NCBI RefSeq assembly: GCF_020329485.1
Contig: NZ_JAGKJI010000019.1
Coordinates: 1-64,000 of the forward strand
DNA from: Bradyrhizobium cenepequi
GTDB lineage: Bacteria > Pseudomonadota > Alphaproteobacteria > Rhizobiales > Xanthobacteraceae
Direction: 5' to 3'
Length of the DNA: 64,000 nt
Position numbers and translations under genes: made by a program. The notes beneath the pieces are model-generated. The model saw nothing but the letters and a program-made list of their open reading frames with translations, searched no databases and was not told the DNA's origin. Positions 18,492 through 27,529 of this stretch are shown piece by piece. The stretch's first letter is position 1. Each line of letters opens with the position of its first letter.

Positions 18492-18912
18492 TAGGTATCC
18501 TCCGTTAGCCCGAAGAACAACTCGCCAGCGCTGGCCGATGTTCCCCTCAGGCCCGCGTCGGGTGAGGAACCCTCCAAGGGCTCGCATCTGCACACACCAT
18601 TCGCCGGAGAAGAATGCGCTGCACAAAAGTGGGCAGACAAGAATCCCGCAGCCGCTTGGCGCTGTCCTGCGTCCGCCTACCGGCTGCCGGCCTTTGGGGG
18701 CGACCTCTCGGCGTTTCGTGCAACCACCCCTCCGACGCACGAAGCGAAAACAAACCGGATCGTTCCCGGTACGAAGTTGCGAACTTCGTAAGCGAGGTGC
18801 CCGGGCACAGAATTGTGCTGCGCGGCCTTCGAAAACCGACATAGACTGGTTCTAAAGCGCTTGGATGACTAGCTAAAATCAGTCGTCGCGACCAGGAATT
18901 ATGAGGGCTTAG
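18492..18912. other. Intergenic region before the indolepyruvate oxidoreductase
   Basis: About 420 bases with divergent flanking starts (18491 leftward, 18913 rightward). No coding frame here has a recognisable product. Promoters for both neighbours are expected in it, but no clear box or palindrome was found. Confidence 0.5.
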
Positions 18913-21900
18913 ATGGGTATCAACCAGGGTCCGATCAGTCTCGACCAGAAATACACCCAGGGCACCGGCCATATCTTCCTGACCGGAATCCAGGCCCTGG
19001 TCCGTCTGCCGATGGCGCAGATCCGCCGCGACCGCGCCGCCGGCCTCAACACCGCGGGCTTCATCTCCGGCTATCGCGGCTCGCCGCTTGGCGGCTATGA
19101 CCAGCAGCTCTTCGCGGCGAAGCACCACCTCGAGCAGTACAACGTCAAGTTCCAGCCCGGCGTGAACGAGGACTTGGCGGCCACCGCGATCTGGGGATCG
19201 CAGCAACTCCACCTCTCGCCCGGCGCCAACTACGACGGTGTGGTCGGCATCTGGTACGGCAAGGGCCCCGGTGTCGACCGCTGCGGCGACGTGTTCCGCC
19301 ACGGCAATGCGGCAGGCTCGGCCAAGCACGGCGGCGTGCTCGTCCTTGCCGGCGACGACCACGGCGCAAAATCTTCCACCGTCCCGCATCAGTCCGACCA
19401 CGCCTTCGTCTCGGCGCTGATGCCCTATCTCTACCCGTCCAGCATCCACGAGATGATCGAGATGGGCCTTTTGGGCATCGCGATGTCGCGCTACTCCGGC
19501 TGCTGGGTCGGTATGAAGGTGATCACCGAGACGGTCGAGACCACGGCCGAGATCGACCTCACCGACGAGATGAAGCCGTTCGTGATCCCGACCGATTTCG
19601 AATTGCCGCCGGGCGGGCTGAACATCCGCTGGCCCGATGACCGTTTCGAGCAGGACCGTCGGTTGCAGGACTACAAGGGCTTTGCCGCGATCGCCTTCGC
19701 CCGCGCCAACAGGGTCAACCGCATCACCATGGATTCGCCGAACGCGCGCTACGGCATCATGGCGTCCGGCAAGAGTTATGAGGACATCCGCCAGGCGCTG
19801 CGCGAGCTCGGCATTACGCCGGAGATCGCCGCCAAGATCGGCATCCGGCTCTACAAGATCGGCATGCCCTGGCCGCTGGAGCCGGAAGGCGTGCGTGACT
19901 TTGCCGTTGGCCTGGAGGAGATCTTCATCGTCGAGGAACGGCGCGAGATCGTCGAGAACCAGGTCAAGCAGGAGCTGTTCAACTGGCGCGACGACGTCCG
20001 TCCGCGCATCGTCGGCAAGATGGACGAGCACGACAAGCGCTTCCTCACCTTCGCCGCCGAGCTCAGCGTGGCATCACTTGCAAGCTCGCTGACCGAGCGC
20101 CTGCTGCGGCTCAATCTCAACCCCGAGATCGCCGAGATGCTGCGCGCCAAGGCCGACTGGTTCAACGGCCGCCAAGCGAGCCAGATGCAAGCCACAGCGC
20201 CGATTGCCCGCACGCCGTATTTCTGCTCGGGCTGCCCGCACAACACCTCGACAAAGGTTCCGGAAGGCAGCCGCGCTATGGCGGGCATCGGCTGTCACTT
20301 CATGGCGCTGTGGATGAACCGCAACACCGAGACCTTCACCCATATGGGCGGCGAGGGCGTGCCGTGGGTCGGCATCGCGCCGTTCACCAACGAGAATCAT
20401 ATCTTCGCCAATCTTGGCGACGGCACCTATTTCCACTCGGGCATTCTCGCGATCCGCCAGGCGGTCGCTTCCAAGGCCAACATCACCTACAAGATCCTCT
20501 ACAACGACGCGGTCGCGATGACCGGCGGCCAGCGCCACGACGGCGACCTGTCGCCGCAGCAGATCACGTTCCAGCTGCACGCCGAAGGCATCCGCGAGAT
20601 CTATCTCGTCTCTGAAAATTCCGATGCCTATCCGACTGATACGATCGCGCCCGGCGTAAAGCTCGCCCATCGCGACGAGCTCGAGAACGTCATGAAGGCG
20701 TGCCGCGAGTTCAAGGGCACGTCCGCGATCGTATTCGTGCAGACCTGCGCCGCAGAGAAGCGTCGTCGCCGCAAGCGCGGCCTGATGGAGGATCCGCAGC
20801 GCCGCGTGCTGATCAACCCCGCTGTCTGCGAGGGCTGCGGCGACTGCTCTGTGCAGTCGAACTGCATCTCGGTCGAGCCGCTGGAGACCGAGTTCGGCCG
20901 CAAGCGCACCATCAACCAGTCGACATGCAACAAGGACTACTCGTGCGTGAAGGGCTTCTGCCCGTCCTTCGTTACCGTCGATGGCGGCAAGCTGCGCCGC
21001 CGGGCGCCGCCGGATCTCGGCGCCATCGGTGACCTGCCGGAGCCGGCTACGCGGCCGTCGCTGGAGCGTCCCTATAACATCGCGGTCGGCGGCGTCGGCG
21101 GCACCGGCGTGCTCACGATCGGCGCGCTGCTCGGCATGGCCGCCCATATCGAGGGCAAGGCCAGCATGATCCTGGACATGTCGGGCCTCGCGCAGAAGGG
21201 CGGGGCGGTGCTCAGCCACGTCCGCCTGTCCGATCACCCGGCCGACGTCACCTGTTCGCGCATCGTCACCGGCACCGCCGATCTCGTGCTGGCCGCGGAC
21301 GAGGTGGTTGCAGCGTCAAAGGACACGATTACGCTCTGCGAATCCAGCCGCACGGCCGGCATCATCAACAGCCATGTGATCCCGACCGCGGATTTCATTC
21401 TCAACCGCGACTTCAACTTCCAGGTTCGCACGGTCAACTCGGTGCTGGAGAACGCGCTGCGCCAGGACTCCGCTTTCTTCGATTTCACCAGGCCGGCCGA
21501 AGCCCTGCTCGGCGACAGCATCGCCACCAACATCATGATGATGGGCTACGCCTATCAGAAGGGCCTGTTGCCGCTGTCGGCGGCATCGATCGAGCAGGCG
21601 ATCGAGGTCAATGGTGTCTCGATCAAGATGAACAAGGAAGCCTTCCAGCTCGGCCGTCTTGCCGCCGCTGATCCGGCGCGGCTGGCCGCGATGATGAAGG
21701 ACCAGGACGAGCCAGCGACGCCGAAGACGCTCGACGCCATGACGCTGGACGAGGTCATCGCCCATCGCAGCGCCCATCTCACCGCCTATCAGAACGGCAG
21801 GTTGGCAAAGCGCTATCGCAAGCTGGTCGACCAGGTGCGCGATGCCGCGATCAAGGGCGGGTATGGCGAAGCGCTGCCGCGGGCGGTTGCGATCAACTAT

Positions 21901-22404
21901 GCCAAGCTGCTCGCCTACAAGGACGAATATGAGGTCGCCCGGCTCTACACCGACGGCCGGTTCGAGCATCAGCTTCGGGAGCAGTTCGAAGGCGATTTCA
22001 AGTTCAACTTCAATCTCGCGCCGCCGATCTTGGCGCGCGGCGTCGACGCCCAGGGCCGCCCGCAAAAGCGCGCCTTCGGTCCGTGGATGCTGAATGTCTT
22101 CGGCGTGCTGGCCAAGCTGCGTTTCCTGCGCGGCACACCGCTCGACATTTTCGGCTACAGTGCCGACCGCAAGCTCGAGCGCGATCTGATCGCAGGTTAC
22201 GAGAAGGATGTCGCGACCGTGCTTGGTCTGTTGTCGCCGCTCACGATCGATACCGCAGTCGAATTGCTCTCGCTCCCCGACCGTATCCGCGGCTACGGCC
22301 CGGTGAAGGAAAAGGCAGTACAGGACGCAAAGGCCCGCTACGCTCAGCTCGCCGCTGACCTCGCCAACCCGCCGCCAGCCCCCCGCCAGATGGCAGCGGA
22401 GTAG
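18913..22404 (+). CDS. Indolepyruvate:ferredoxin oxidoreductase, fused single-chain form
   Basis: 1163 residues. The N-terminal part is the pyrimidine-binding TPP domain, with GFISGYRGSPLGGYDQ. The TPP pyrophosphate region has FCSGCPHNTSTKVPEGS and GIGCHFMALWMNR near 435-470 and FANLGDGTYFHSG near 498. An iron-sulphur segment at about 638-690 has CEGCGDCSVQSNC plus further cysteines. The gamma (2-oxoacid) domain starts at GGVGGTGVLTIGAL around 725, and a long C-terminal extension runs to 1163. It oxidatively decarboxylates aryl pyruvates from aromatic amino acids to acyl-CoA, passing electrons to ferredoxin. Aerobes of this group use such fused forms. Confidence 0.94.
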   Translation: MGINQGPISLDQKYTQGTGHIFLTGIQALVRLPMAQIRRDRAAGLNTAGFISGYRGSPLGGYDQQLFAAKHHLEQYNVKFQPGVNEDLAATAIWGSQQLHLSPGANYDGVVGIWYGKGPGVDRCGDVFRHGNAAGSAKHGGVLVLAGDDHGAKSSTVPHQSDHAFVSALMPYLYPSSIHEMIEMGLLGIAMSRYSGCWVGMKVITETVETTAEIDLTDEMKPFVIPTDFELPPGGLNIRWPDDRFEQDRRLQDYKGFAAIAFARANRVNRITMDSPNARYGIMASGKSYEDIRQALRELGITPEIAAKIGIRLYKIGMPWPLEPEGVRDFAVGLEEIFIVEERREIVENQVKQELFNWRDDVRPRIVGKMDEHDKRFLTFAAELSVASLASSLTERLLRLNLNPEIAEMLRAKADWFNGRQASQMQATAPIARTPYFCSGCPHNTSTKVPEGSRAMAGIGCHFMALWMNRNTETFTHMGGEGVPWVGIAPFTNENHIFANLGDGTYFHSGILAIRQAVASKANITYKILYNDAVAMTGGQRHDGDLSPQQITFQLHAEGIREIYLVSENSDAYPTDTIAPGVKLAHRDELENVMKACREFKGTSAIVFVQTCAAEKRRRRKRGLMEDPQRRVLINPAVCEGCGDCSVQSNCISVEPLETEFGRKRTINQSTCNKDYSCVKGFCPSFVTVDGGKLRRRAPPDLGAIGDLPEPATRPSLERPYNIAVGGVGGTGVLTIGALLGMAAHIEGKASMILDMSGLAQKGGAVLSHVRLSDHPADVTCSRIVTGTADLVLAADEVVAASKDTITLCESSRTAGIINSHVIPTADFILNRDFNFQVRTVNSVLENALRQDSAFFDFTRPAEALLGDSIATNIMMMGYAYQKGLLPLSAASIEQAIEVNGVSIKMNKEAFQLGRLAAADPARLAAMMKDQDEPATPKTLDAMTLDEVIAHRSAHLTAYQNGRLAKRYRKLVDQVRDAAIKGGYGEALPRAVAINYAKLLAYKDEYEVARLYTDGRFEHQLREQFEGDFKFNFNLAPPILARGVDAQGRPQKRAFGPWMLNVFGVLAKLRFLRGTPLDIFGYSADRKLERDLIAGYEKDVATVLGLLSPLTIDTAVELLSLPDRIRGYGPVKEKAVQDAKARYAQLAADLANPPPAPRQMAAE

Positions 22405-22420
22405 GGCGTCGCCAAGCCGC

Positions 22421-22502
22421 GTAGAGTGGGCAAAGCGCAGCGTGCCTGCCGTCCACGTTCGGTGCAAGGAAGGTGGTCACGCTGCGCTTTGCCCACCCTA
22501 CG
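22421..22502. repeat. Dispersed GTGGGCAAAGC-type repeat, copy 2
   Basis: AGTGGGCAAAGCGCAGCGTG on the left pairs with CACGCTGCGCTTTGCCCAC on the right, giving a stem of about 19 bp with few mismatches. Same family as 281-356. Confidence 0.8.
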
Positions 22503-22508
22503 ATTCCT

Positions 22509-22642
22509 CTCACCCCTCATGGTGAGGAGCGCGTAGCGCGTCTCGAGACGATGCTGCGCATCGCTCGGAGAACCATGAGGCCCGGATCGCACCCGTGGCC
22601 ATCCTTCGAGACGACCGCTTCGCGGTCTCCTCAGGATGAGGT
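22509..22642. repeat. Dispersed CCTCATCCTGAGGAG-type repeat
   Basis: Two related half-units: CTCATGGTGAGGAGCGCGTAGC with GTCTCGAGACGATG, and CCATCCTTCGAGACG with TTCGCGGTCTCCTCAGGATGAGG. They are arranged as large nested inverted repeats. This is a second, different family placed directly after the previous one in the gap 22405-22758. Confidence 0.75.
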
Positions 22643-22758
22643 CGGAGAGTGCGGCCACGACCGCTTCCCTCTCGCCGCACGGAATATTTCCGCGCTTGCC
22701 AATGCCTGTTTGACGGTCCAGAAAAACGCTTGCACAAGAAACGCCAGCGGAGAACGAG

Positions 22759-23916
22759 TTGACCATCAAAGGCAAGGCTTACATTGCCGGCATCTATGAG
22801 CATCCCACCCGGCATGCTCCCGATAAATCCACTGCGCAGCTCCATGCCGAGGTCGCCAAGGGCGCGATCGAGGATGCGGGGCTGACCAAGGACGATATCG
22901 ACGGCTATTTCCTGGCCGGCGACGGGCCCGGCGGGCTCTGGCCGATGGTCGATTATCTCGGCCTCAACACGAAGAAGTTGCGCCATGTCGATTCCACCGA
23001 GACCGGCGGCTGTTCCTACCTGATCCACCTCGGTCACGCAGCCGAAGCGATCGCCGCCGGCAAATGCTCGGTCGCGCTGGTGACGCTTGCCGGCAAGCCG
23101 CGCACCGGGGTGATGCCGCCGCGCGCTGCCGGCGCCGAGGTTGATTTCGAGGCCGCCTACGGGGCTACCACGCATAACGCCTACGGCATGTGTGCCATGC
23201 GCCACATGCACGATTACGGCACCACCAGCGAGCAGCTCGCCTGGATCAAGGTCGCGGCGTCCCATCACGCGCAATACAACCCGCATGCGATGCTGAAGGA
23301 AGTCGTCACCGTCGAGGACGTCCTGAACTCGCCGATGATCGCCGATCCCTTGCATCGCATGGATTGCTGTGTCGTCACCGACGGCGGCGGCGCGATGATC
23401 GTCACCACGGCCGAGATCGCCAAGAGCCTGAAGAAGCCGCTGGTGCGATTGATCGGTCATGGCGAAGCGATGAAGGGTCCGCGCGGCGGCAAGGATCTCG
23501 ATCTCACTTATTCCGCCGGCGTGTGGTCGGGCCCGCGCGCTTTCGAGGAAGCGGGTGTGACGCCGAAGGACATCAAATACGCCTCGATCTACGACAGCTT
23601 CACCATCACTGTGCTGATGCAGCTCGAAGACCTGGGCTTCTGCAAGAAAGGCGAGGGCGGCAAGTTCGTCGCCGATGGCAACCTGATTTCCGGCGTCGGC
23701 AAATTGCCGTTCAATACGGATGGCGGCGGGCTCTGCAGCAACCATCCCGTCAATCGCGGCGGCATGACCAAGATCCTCGAGGCCGTCAGGCAACTCCGCG
23801 GCGAAGCGCATCCGAAGGTGCAGGTGCCGAATTGCGATCTCGCGATCGCGCATGGCACCGGCGGCCTGCTCGGCGTCCGCCACGCCGCCTCGACCTGCAT
23901 TCTGGAGCGCGTGTGA
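22759..23916 (+). CDS. Thiolase-superfamily protein (SCP-x/lipid-transfer-like)
   Basis: 385 residues from a TTG start with GGAGAACGAG before it. The nucleophile region is STETGGCSYL (Cys85), and the C-terminal part has SNHPVNRGGMT and IAHGTGGLLG, as in non-condensing thiolases that work with a DUF35 partner. CVVTDGGGAMIVTT is the central family motif. It probably cleaves a beta-ketoacyl-CoA or beta-hydroxyacyl-CoA in degradation of an unusual acid. The DUF35 partner overlaps its stop by one base. Confidence 0.9.
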   Translation: MTIKGKAYIAGIYEHPTRHAPDKSTAQLHAEVAKGAIEDAGLTKDDIDGYFLAGDGPGGLWPMVDYLGLNTKKLRHVDSTETGGCSYLIHLGHAAEAIAAGKCSVALVTLAGKPRTGVMPPRAAGAEVDFEAAYGATTHNAYGMCAMRHMHDYGTTSEQLAWIKVAASHHAQYNPHAMLKEVVTVEDVLNSPMIADPLHRMDCCVVTDGGGAMIVTTAEIAKSLKKPLVRLIGHGEAMKGPRGGKDLDLTYSAGVWSGPRAFEEAGVTPKDIKYASIYDSFTITVLMQLEDLGFCKKGEGGKFVADGNLISGVGKLPFNTDGGGLCSNHPVNRGGMTKILEAVRQLRGEAHPKVQVPNCDLAIAHGTGGLLGVRHAASTCILERV

Positions 23917-24305
23917 TGACTGAAGCGAAGAAATACAATGCGCCGGTGACCAACCCGGAAAGCGCGCCGTTCTGGGAAGCGGCCAAGCAAGGCAAGTTCC
24001 TGATCAAGCGCTGCACCGCCTGCGGCGAGCCGCATTACTTCCCGCGCTCGATCTGCCCGTTCTGCTTCTCCGACAAGACGGCCTGGGAAGAAGCTTCTGG
24101 CGAGGCGACGGTCTATACCTACAGCATCATGCGGAAGTCGCCGACTGGCCCGTATGCGATCGCCTATGTCACGCTGAAGGAAGGTCCGTCGCTGCAGACC
24201 AACATTGTCGACTGCGACTTCGACAAGATCGGGATCGGCCAGAAGGTGAAGCTGGTGTGGAAGCCGACCGACGGCGCTCCGCTGCCATTCTTTACGGCGG
24301 TCTAG
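23916..24305 (+). CDS. Zn-ribbon/OB-fold DUF35 partner of the thiolase
   Basis: 129 residues. The rubredoxin-like zinc ribbon has CTACGEPHYFPRSICPFC, followed by the OB fold with ATVYTYSIMRKSPTGPYAIAYVTLKEG. DUF35 proteins form complexes with thiolase- or aldolase-like enzymes and may bind the CoA end of the substrate. The start shares one base with the thiolase stop (TGATG), so the pair should be made in equal amounts. Confidence 0.93.
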   Translation: MTEAKKYNAPVTNPESAPFWEAAKQGKFLIKRCTACGEPHYFPRSICPFCFSDKTAWEEASGEATVYTYSIMRKSPTGPYAIAYVTLKEGPSLQTNIVDCDFDKIGIGQKVKLVWKPTDGAPLPFFTAV

Positions 24306-24309
24306 AAGT

Positions 24310-24462
24310 ACCTTCTCCCCTTGTGGGAGAAGGTGGCGCGCATGCAATGCGCGCCGGATGAGGGGTTCTTTCCGCGGGTTCGGTGCTCGTGGAGGCGACC
24401 CCTCACCCGAACGAGTTTGTTGCCGGCGGCGACGCTGCCCTCTCCCGCAAGGGGAGAGGGCA
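24310..24462. repeat. Dispersed CTCTCCC-GGGAGAG repeat
   Basis: The unit is bounded by ACCTTCTCCCCTTGTGGGAGAAGGT on the left and CCTCTCCCGCAAGGGGAGAGG on the right. A GCGCGCATGCAATGCGCGC palindrome and GATGAGGGG/CCCCTCACC complements lie inside. It fills the gap between the DUF35 and MaoC genes. Confidence 0.75.
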
Positions 24463-24506
24463 CTGTAACGGGCGCCGGTGAAGAAGGATCCGGGGAGGAA
24501 ACAAGA

Positions 24507-25367
24507 ATGCCGATCAATTACGAACAGCTGATGGTCCTGAAAAACCTCGGCCAGAAATACAGCTACGGCGATCGCGAGGTGATGCTTTATGCCTATGGCA
24601 TCGGCATGGGCGCCGATCCCATGGACGAGCGCGAACTCGCTTTCGTCAATGAAGCGACGCTGACGCCGCGTCCGCTGAAGGTGGTGCCGACGTTCGCATC
24701 CGTGGCGGCCTGGGGCGCCGGCCCCGGCGAGATGAACCTCAACCGCGTGCTGGTGGTCGATGGCGAACGCGACATCACTTTCCACAAGCCGCTAGCAACG
24801 GCCGCGCACATCACCGCCGATTCAAGCGTGCTCGACGTCTTCGACAAGGGCAAGGATAGGGGCGCGGTGATCCGTCACCAGACCATCCTCAAGGATGAGA
24901 AGGGTGACCAACTCGTGACGATCGTCGCTTCACGTTTTGCCCGCGGCGATGGCGGCTTTGGCGGGCCGTCCGAGGGCCAGCCCGAACCGCACAAGGTGCC
25001 GGAGCGCACGCCCGACAGGACCGTCGACATCTCCACGCGCCCGGACCAGGCGCTGATCTACCGCCTCTGCGGCGACCGCAATCCGCTGCACTCCGATCCG
25101 GAGTTCGCCAAGAAAGCCGGCTTCCCGCGGCCGATCCTGCACGGCATGTGCACCTATGGCATCACCTGTCGCGGCGTGCTCCAGACCTATGCCGATTACG
25201 ATCCGTCCGCCTTCAAGCAGCACGTCGCGCGCTTCTCCTCGCCGGTGTTTCCTGGCGAGACCGTGACGATGGATCTCTGGAAGGACGGCAACGTAATCTC
25301 ATTCGAGGCCAAGGTGAAATCGCGCGGCGTCACCGTGATCCGCAACGGCAAGACGGTGCTGGGCTGA
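24507..25367 (+). CDS. MaoC-type (R)-enoyl-CoA hydratase, double hot-dog
   Basis: 286 residues from the ATG at 24507 after GGGGAGGAAAC. The N-terminal hot-dog half is NYEQLMVLKNLGQKYSYGDREVMLYAYGIGMG. The C-terminal half has the hydratase-2 motif, with the Asp/His dyad and Asn of LICRLCGDRNPLHSD-like YRLCGDRNPLHSD and then GFPRPILHGMCTYG. This resembles the hydratase part of peroxisomal multifunctional enzyme 2. It hydrates trans-2-enoyl-CoA to the (R)-3-hydroxy form; the SDR downstream would oxidise that product. Confidence 0.92.
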   Translation: MPINYEQLMVLKNLGQKYSYGDREVMLYAYGIGMGADPMDERELAFVNEATLTPRPLKVVPTFASVAAWGAGPGEMNLNRVLVVDGERDITFHKPLATAAHITADSSVLDVFDKGKDRGAVIRHQTILKDEKGDQLVTIVASRFARGDGGFGGPSEGQPEPHKVPERTPDRTVDISTRPDQALIYRLCGDRNPLHSDPEFAKKAGFPRPILHGMCTYGITCRGVLQTYADYDPSAFKQHVARFSSPVFPGETVTMDLWKDGNVISFEAKVKSRGVTVIRNGKTVLG

Positions 25368-25389
25368 CACACGCGACGGCGGTCGGCTC

Positions 25390-25542
25390 CCTCGCCCCGC
25401 CCTTGCGGGGCCGAGACGAGCCTAGCTCGCTCTGAGAGGGTGGGGTGAGGGGCTGTCTCCACAGCGGGACTCGCGGAGAGTCCCCCTCACCCGAAATTCG
25501 CGGACGCGAATTTCGACCTCCCCCCGCGAGCGGGGCGAGGTA
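25390..25542. repeat. Dispersed CTCGCCCCGC-type repeat
   Basis: Outer arms CTCGCCCCGCCCTTGCGGGG and CCCCGCGAGCGGGGCGAG are inverted, with GAATTTCG- and CGCGAATTTCG-type complements and GGTGAGGGG/CCCCTCACC inside. A short relative, CTCGCCCCGCTTGCGGGGAG, is at 31149-31168. Confidence 0.75.
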
Positions 25543-25566
25543 AGAACAACGAAGGGAGAAGCAACC

Positions 25567-26445
25567 ATGGGATTACTCGACGGCAAGGTGGCGATCATCA
25601 CCGGTGCAGGCGGTGGGCTTGGTGAGGCCTACGCAAAGCTGTTCGCGCGCGAGGGGGCGGCCGTGGTGGTCAACGACCTTGGCGGCCCGCGCGATGGAAG
25701 CGGCGCCGACAAGTCGATGGCGCAGCAGGTGGTGGATGCGATCAAGGCCGAAGGCGGCCGCGCAGTTGCCAACGGCGCCGACATCTCGACACTGGAAGGC
25801 GGCCAGTCGGTGTTCGACGATGCCATCAAGAATTTCGGCCGCGCCGACATCCTCGTCAACAACGCCGGCATCTTGCGCGACGAGACCTTTGCCAAGGCGA
25901 AAGAGGAAAACTGGGACAAGGTGATCAAGGTGCATCTGAAAGGCACCTTCTGCTGCACGCTGCCGGTGTTCAGATGGATGCGCGAGAATGGCGGCGGCGT
26001 CATCGTCAACACCTCCTCGACCTCGGGGCTGATCGGCAATTTCGGCCAGAGCAATTACGGCGCCGCCAAGGGCGGCATCTGGGGCCTTTCCAACGTGCTG
26101 GCGATCGAGGGTCGCAAATACAACATCCGGGTCTGGACGCTGGCGCCTGGTGCGCTGACCCGCATGACTGCAGACCTGCCCCGCTATAAAGAAAACCCCG
26201 GTGCCGCGCTCGGCCCGGACGGCATCGCGCCGGCCGTGCTATACATGGTCAGCGATTTGTCGGGCGACCAGACCGGCAAGGTGCTCGGCGTCTCCGGCCC
26301 GCGCGGGGTCAGGGAGATGCGGATGATGGAAATGGAAGGCTGGAAGCCGCCGTTCACGGGCTGGAAAGCTGAGGATATTGTCGCCCACGCCAAGGAGATC
26401 TTCTTCTCCGAGGAGCAGATCAAGATGGGCGCGCGGCGGTTTTGA
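25567..26445 (+). CDS. SDR-family (R)-3-hydroxyacyl-CoA dehydrogenase-like protein
   Basis: 292 residues. The NAD(P) motif is TGAGGGLGEAYAKLFAREGAAVVVNDLGG, followed by NNAGILRD, the catalytic serine in NTSSTSGLIGNFGQSNYGAAKGG (YxxxK), and a C-terminal extension ending GWKAEDIVAHAKEIFFSEEQIKMGARRF. DLGGPRDGSG after the Rossmann motif is typical of HSD17B4-like dehydrogenases. It pairs logically with the MaoC hydratase one gene upstream. Confidence 0.92.
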   Translation: MGLLDGKVAIITGAGGGLGEAYAKLFAREGAAVVVNDLGGPRDGSGADKSMAQQVVDAIKAEGGRAVANGADISTLEGGQSVFDDAIKNFGRADILVNNAGILRDETFAKAKEENWDKVIKVHLKGTFCCTLPVFRWMRENGGGVIVNTSSTSGLIGNFGQSNYGAAKGGIWGLSNVLAIEGRKYNIRVWTLAPGALTRMTADLPRYKENPGAALGPDGIAPAVLYMVSDLSGDQTGKVLGVSGPRGVREMRMMEMEGWKPPFTGWKAEDIVAHAKEIFFSEEQIKMGARRF

Positions 26446-26451
26446 ATGGTT

Positions 26452-26552
26452 GTCATTCCGGGGCGGCGCGTTAGCGCCGAGCCCGGAATCCATGGCCACG
26501 ATCGGATGAATGGATTCCGGGCCTGCGCCTGACGGCGCATCCCGGAATGACG
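26452..26552. repeat. Dispersed GTCATTCCGGG repeat
   Basis: GTCATTCCGGGGCGGCGCG at the left and CGCATCCCGGAATGAC at the right are inverted arms; inner GCCCGGAATCCAT and ATGGATTCCGGGC also pair. One unit fills nearly the whole gap between the SDR and DHDPS-like genes. Confidence 0.8.
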
Positions 26553-26568
26553 GAGAAAGGTTAGAACG

Positions 26569-27522
26569 ATGAAACTCACCGCCCAAGCCGCCGGCACCTT
26601 TGCGATTGCGCCGACGCCGTTCCATGACGACGGCCGCATCGACGAGCGTTCGATCGATCGCCTCAGCGACTTCTATACCGAGGTCGGCTGCGACGGCGTC
26701 ACGGTGCTCGGCATCCTGGGCGAGGCGCCGAAGCTCGATGCAGCCGAGGCCGAGCAGGTCGCGGTTCGCTTCATCAAGCGCGCCAAGGACCTGCAGGTGA
26801 TCGTCGGCGTCTCGGCGCCGGGCTTCGCCTCGATGCGTTCGCTGGCCAAGGCGTCGATGGATGCCGGCGCCGCCGGCGTCATGATTGCGCCGCCGCCGCA
26901 TCTTCGCACCGACGACCAGATCATTGGCTACTTCAAGCAGGCGCAGGAAGCGATCGGCGACGACATCCCCTGGGTGCTGCAGGACTACCCTCTGACGCTC
27001 ACGGTGGTGTTCACGCCGGGCGTGATCCGCAAGATCGTGATGGACTGCCCGTCCTGCGTGATGCTCAAGCACGAGGACTGGCCGGGCCTGGAGAAGATCA
27101 CCACGCTCCGCAACTTCCAGAAGGACGGCTCGCTGCGGCCGCTGTCCATCCTGGTCGGCAATGGCGGCCTGTTCCTCGATTTCGAGATGGAGCGCGGCGC
27201 GGACGGCGCCATGACCGGCTACGCATTCCCTGAGCTCCTGATCGACGTGGTCAAGCTCTCCAAGGCAGGCAAGCGCGATGCCGCGCATGATCTGTTCGAT
27301 GCACATCTGCCGCTGATCCGATACGAGCAGCAGCCGGGCGTCGGTCTGACCGTGCGCAAATATGTGCTGCAGAAGCGCGGCATCATCGCCTCCAGCGCCC
27401 AGCGCAAGCCGGGTGCCGTCATCACGCCGCAGGCTAGGGCGGAGGTCGATTACCTGCTGTCGCGCGTGGCCCGCGTCGACCGCCGCGCCAATCTGCAGCC
27501 GCAGTCCAGCGCCGCAGGCTAG
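26569..27522 (+). CDS. Dihydrodipicolinate synthase/N-acetylneuraminate lyase family aldolase
   Basis: 317 residues. The TIM-barrel family motifs include GVTVLGILGEAPKL, the catalytic tyrosine in PWVLQDYPLT and the Schiff-base lysine in CVMLKHEDWPGLEK (about residue 164). Class I aldolases of this family split or join pyruvate-containing compounds. It is not obviously DapA, and its place in an acyl-CoA cluster suggests a catabolic role. The next gene starts eight bases after its stop. Confidence 0.88.
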   Translation: MKLTAQAAGTFAIAPTPFHDDGRIDERSIDRLSDFYTEVGCDGVTVLGILGEAPKLDAAEAEQVAVRFIKRAKDLQVIVGVSAPGFASMRSLAKASMDAGAAGVMIAPPPHLRTDDQIIGYFKQAQEAIGDDIPWVLQDYPLTLTVVFTPGVIRKIVMDCPSCVMLKHEDWPGLEKITTLRNFQKDGSLRPLSILVGNGGLFLDFEMERGADGAMTGYAFPELLIDVVKLSKAGKRDAAHDLFDAHLPLIRYEQQPGVGLTVRKYVLQKRGIIASSAQRKPGAVITPQARAEVDYLLSRVARVDRRANLQPQSSAAG

Positions 27523-27529
27523 TTGTCCC

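Noticed and set aside
20074..21237. Long minus frames across the indolepyruvate oxidoreductase
   Set aside because: Antisense shadows of a gene with clear cofactor motifs.
22510..23883. 457-codon minus frame across the thiolase and the repeats
   Set aside because: The plus-strand thiolase explains the sequence; the frame is arginine/glycine/aspartate rich and has no family signal.
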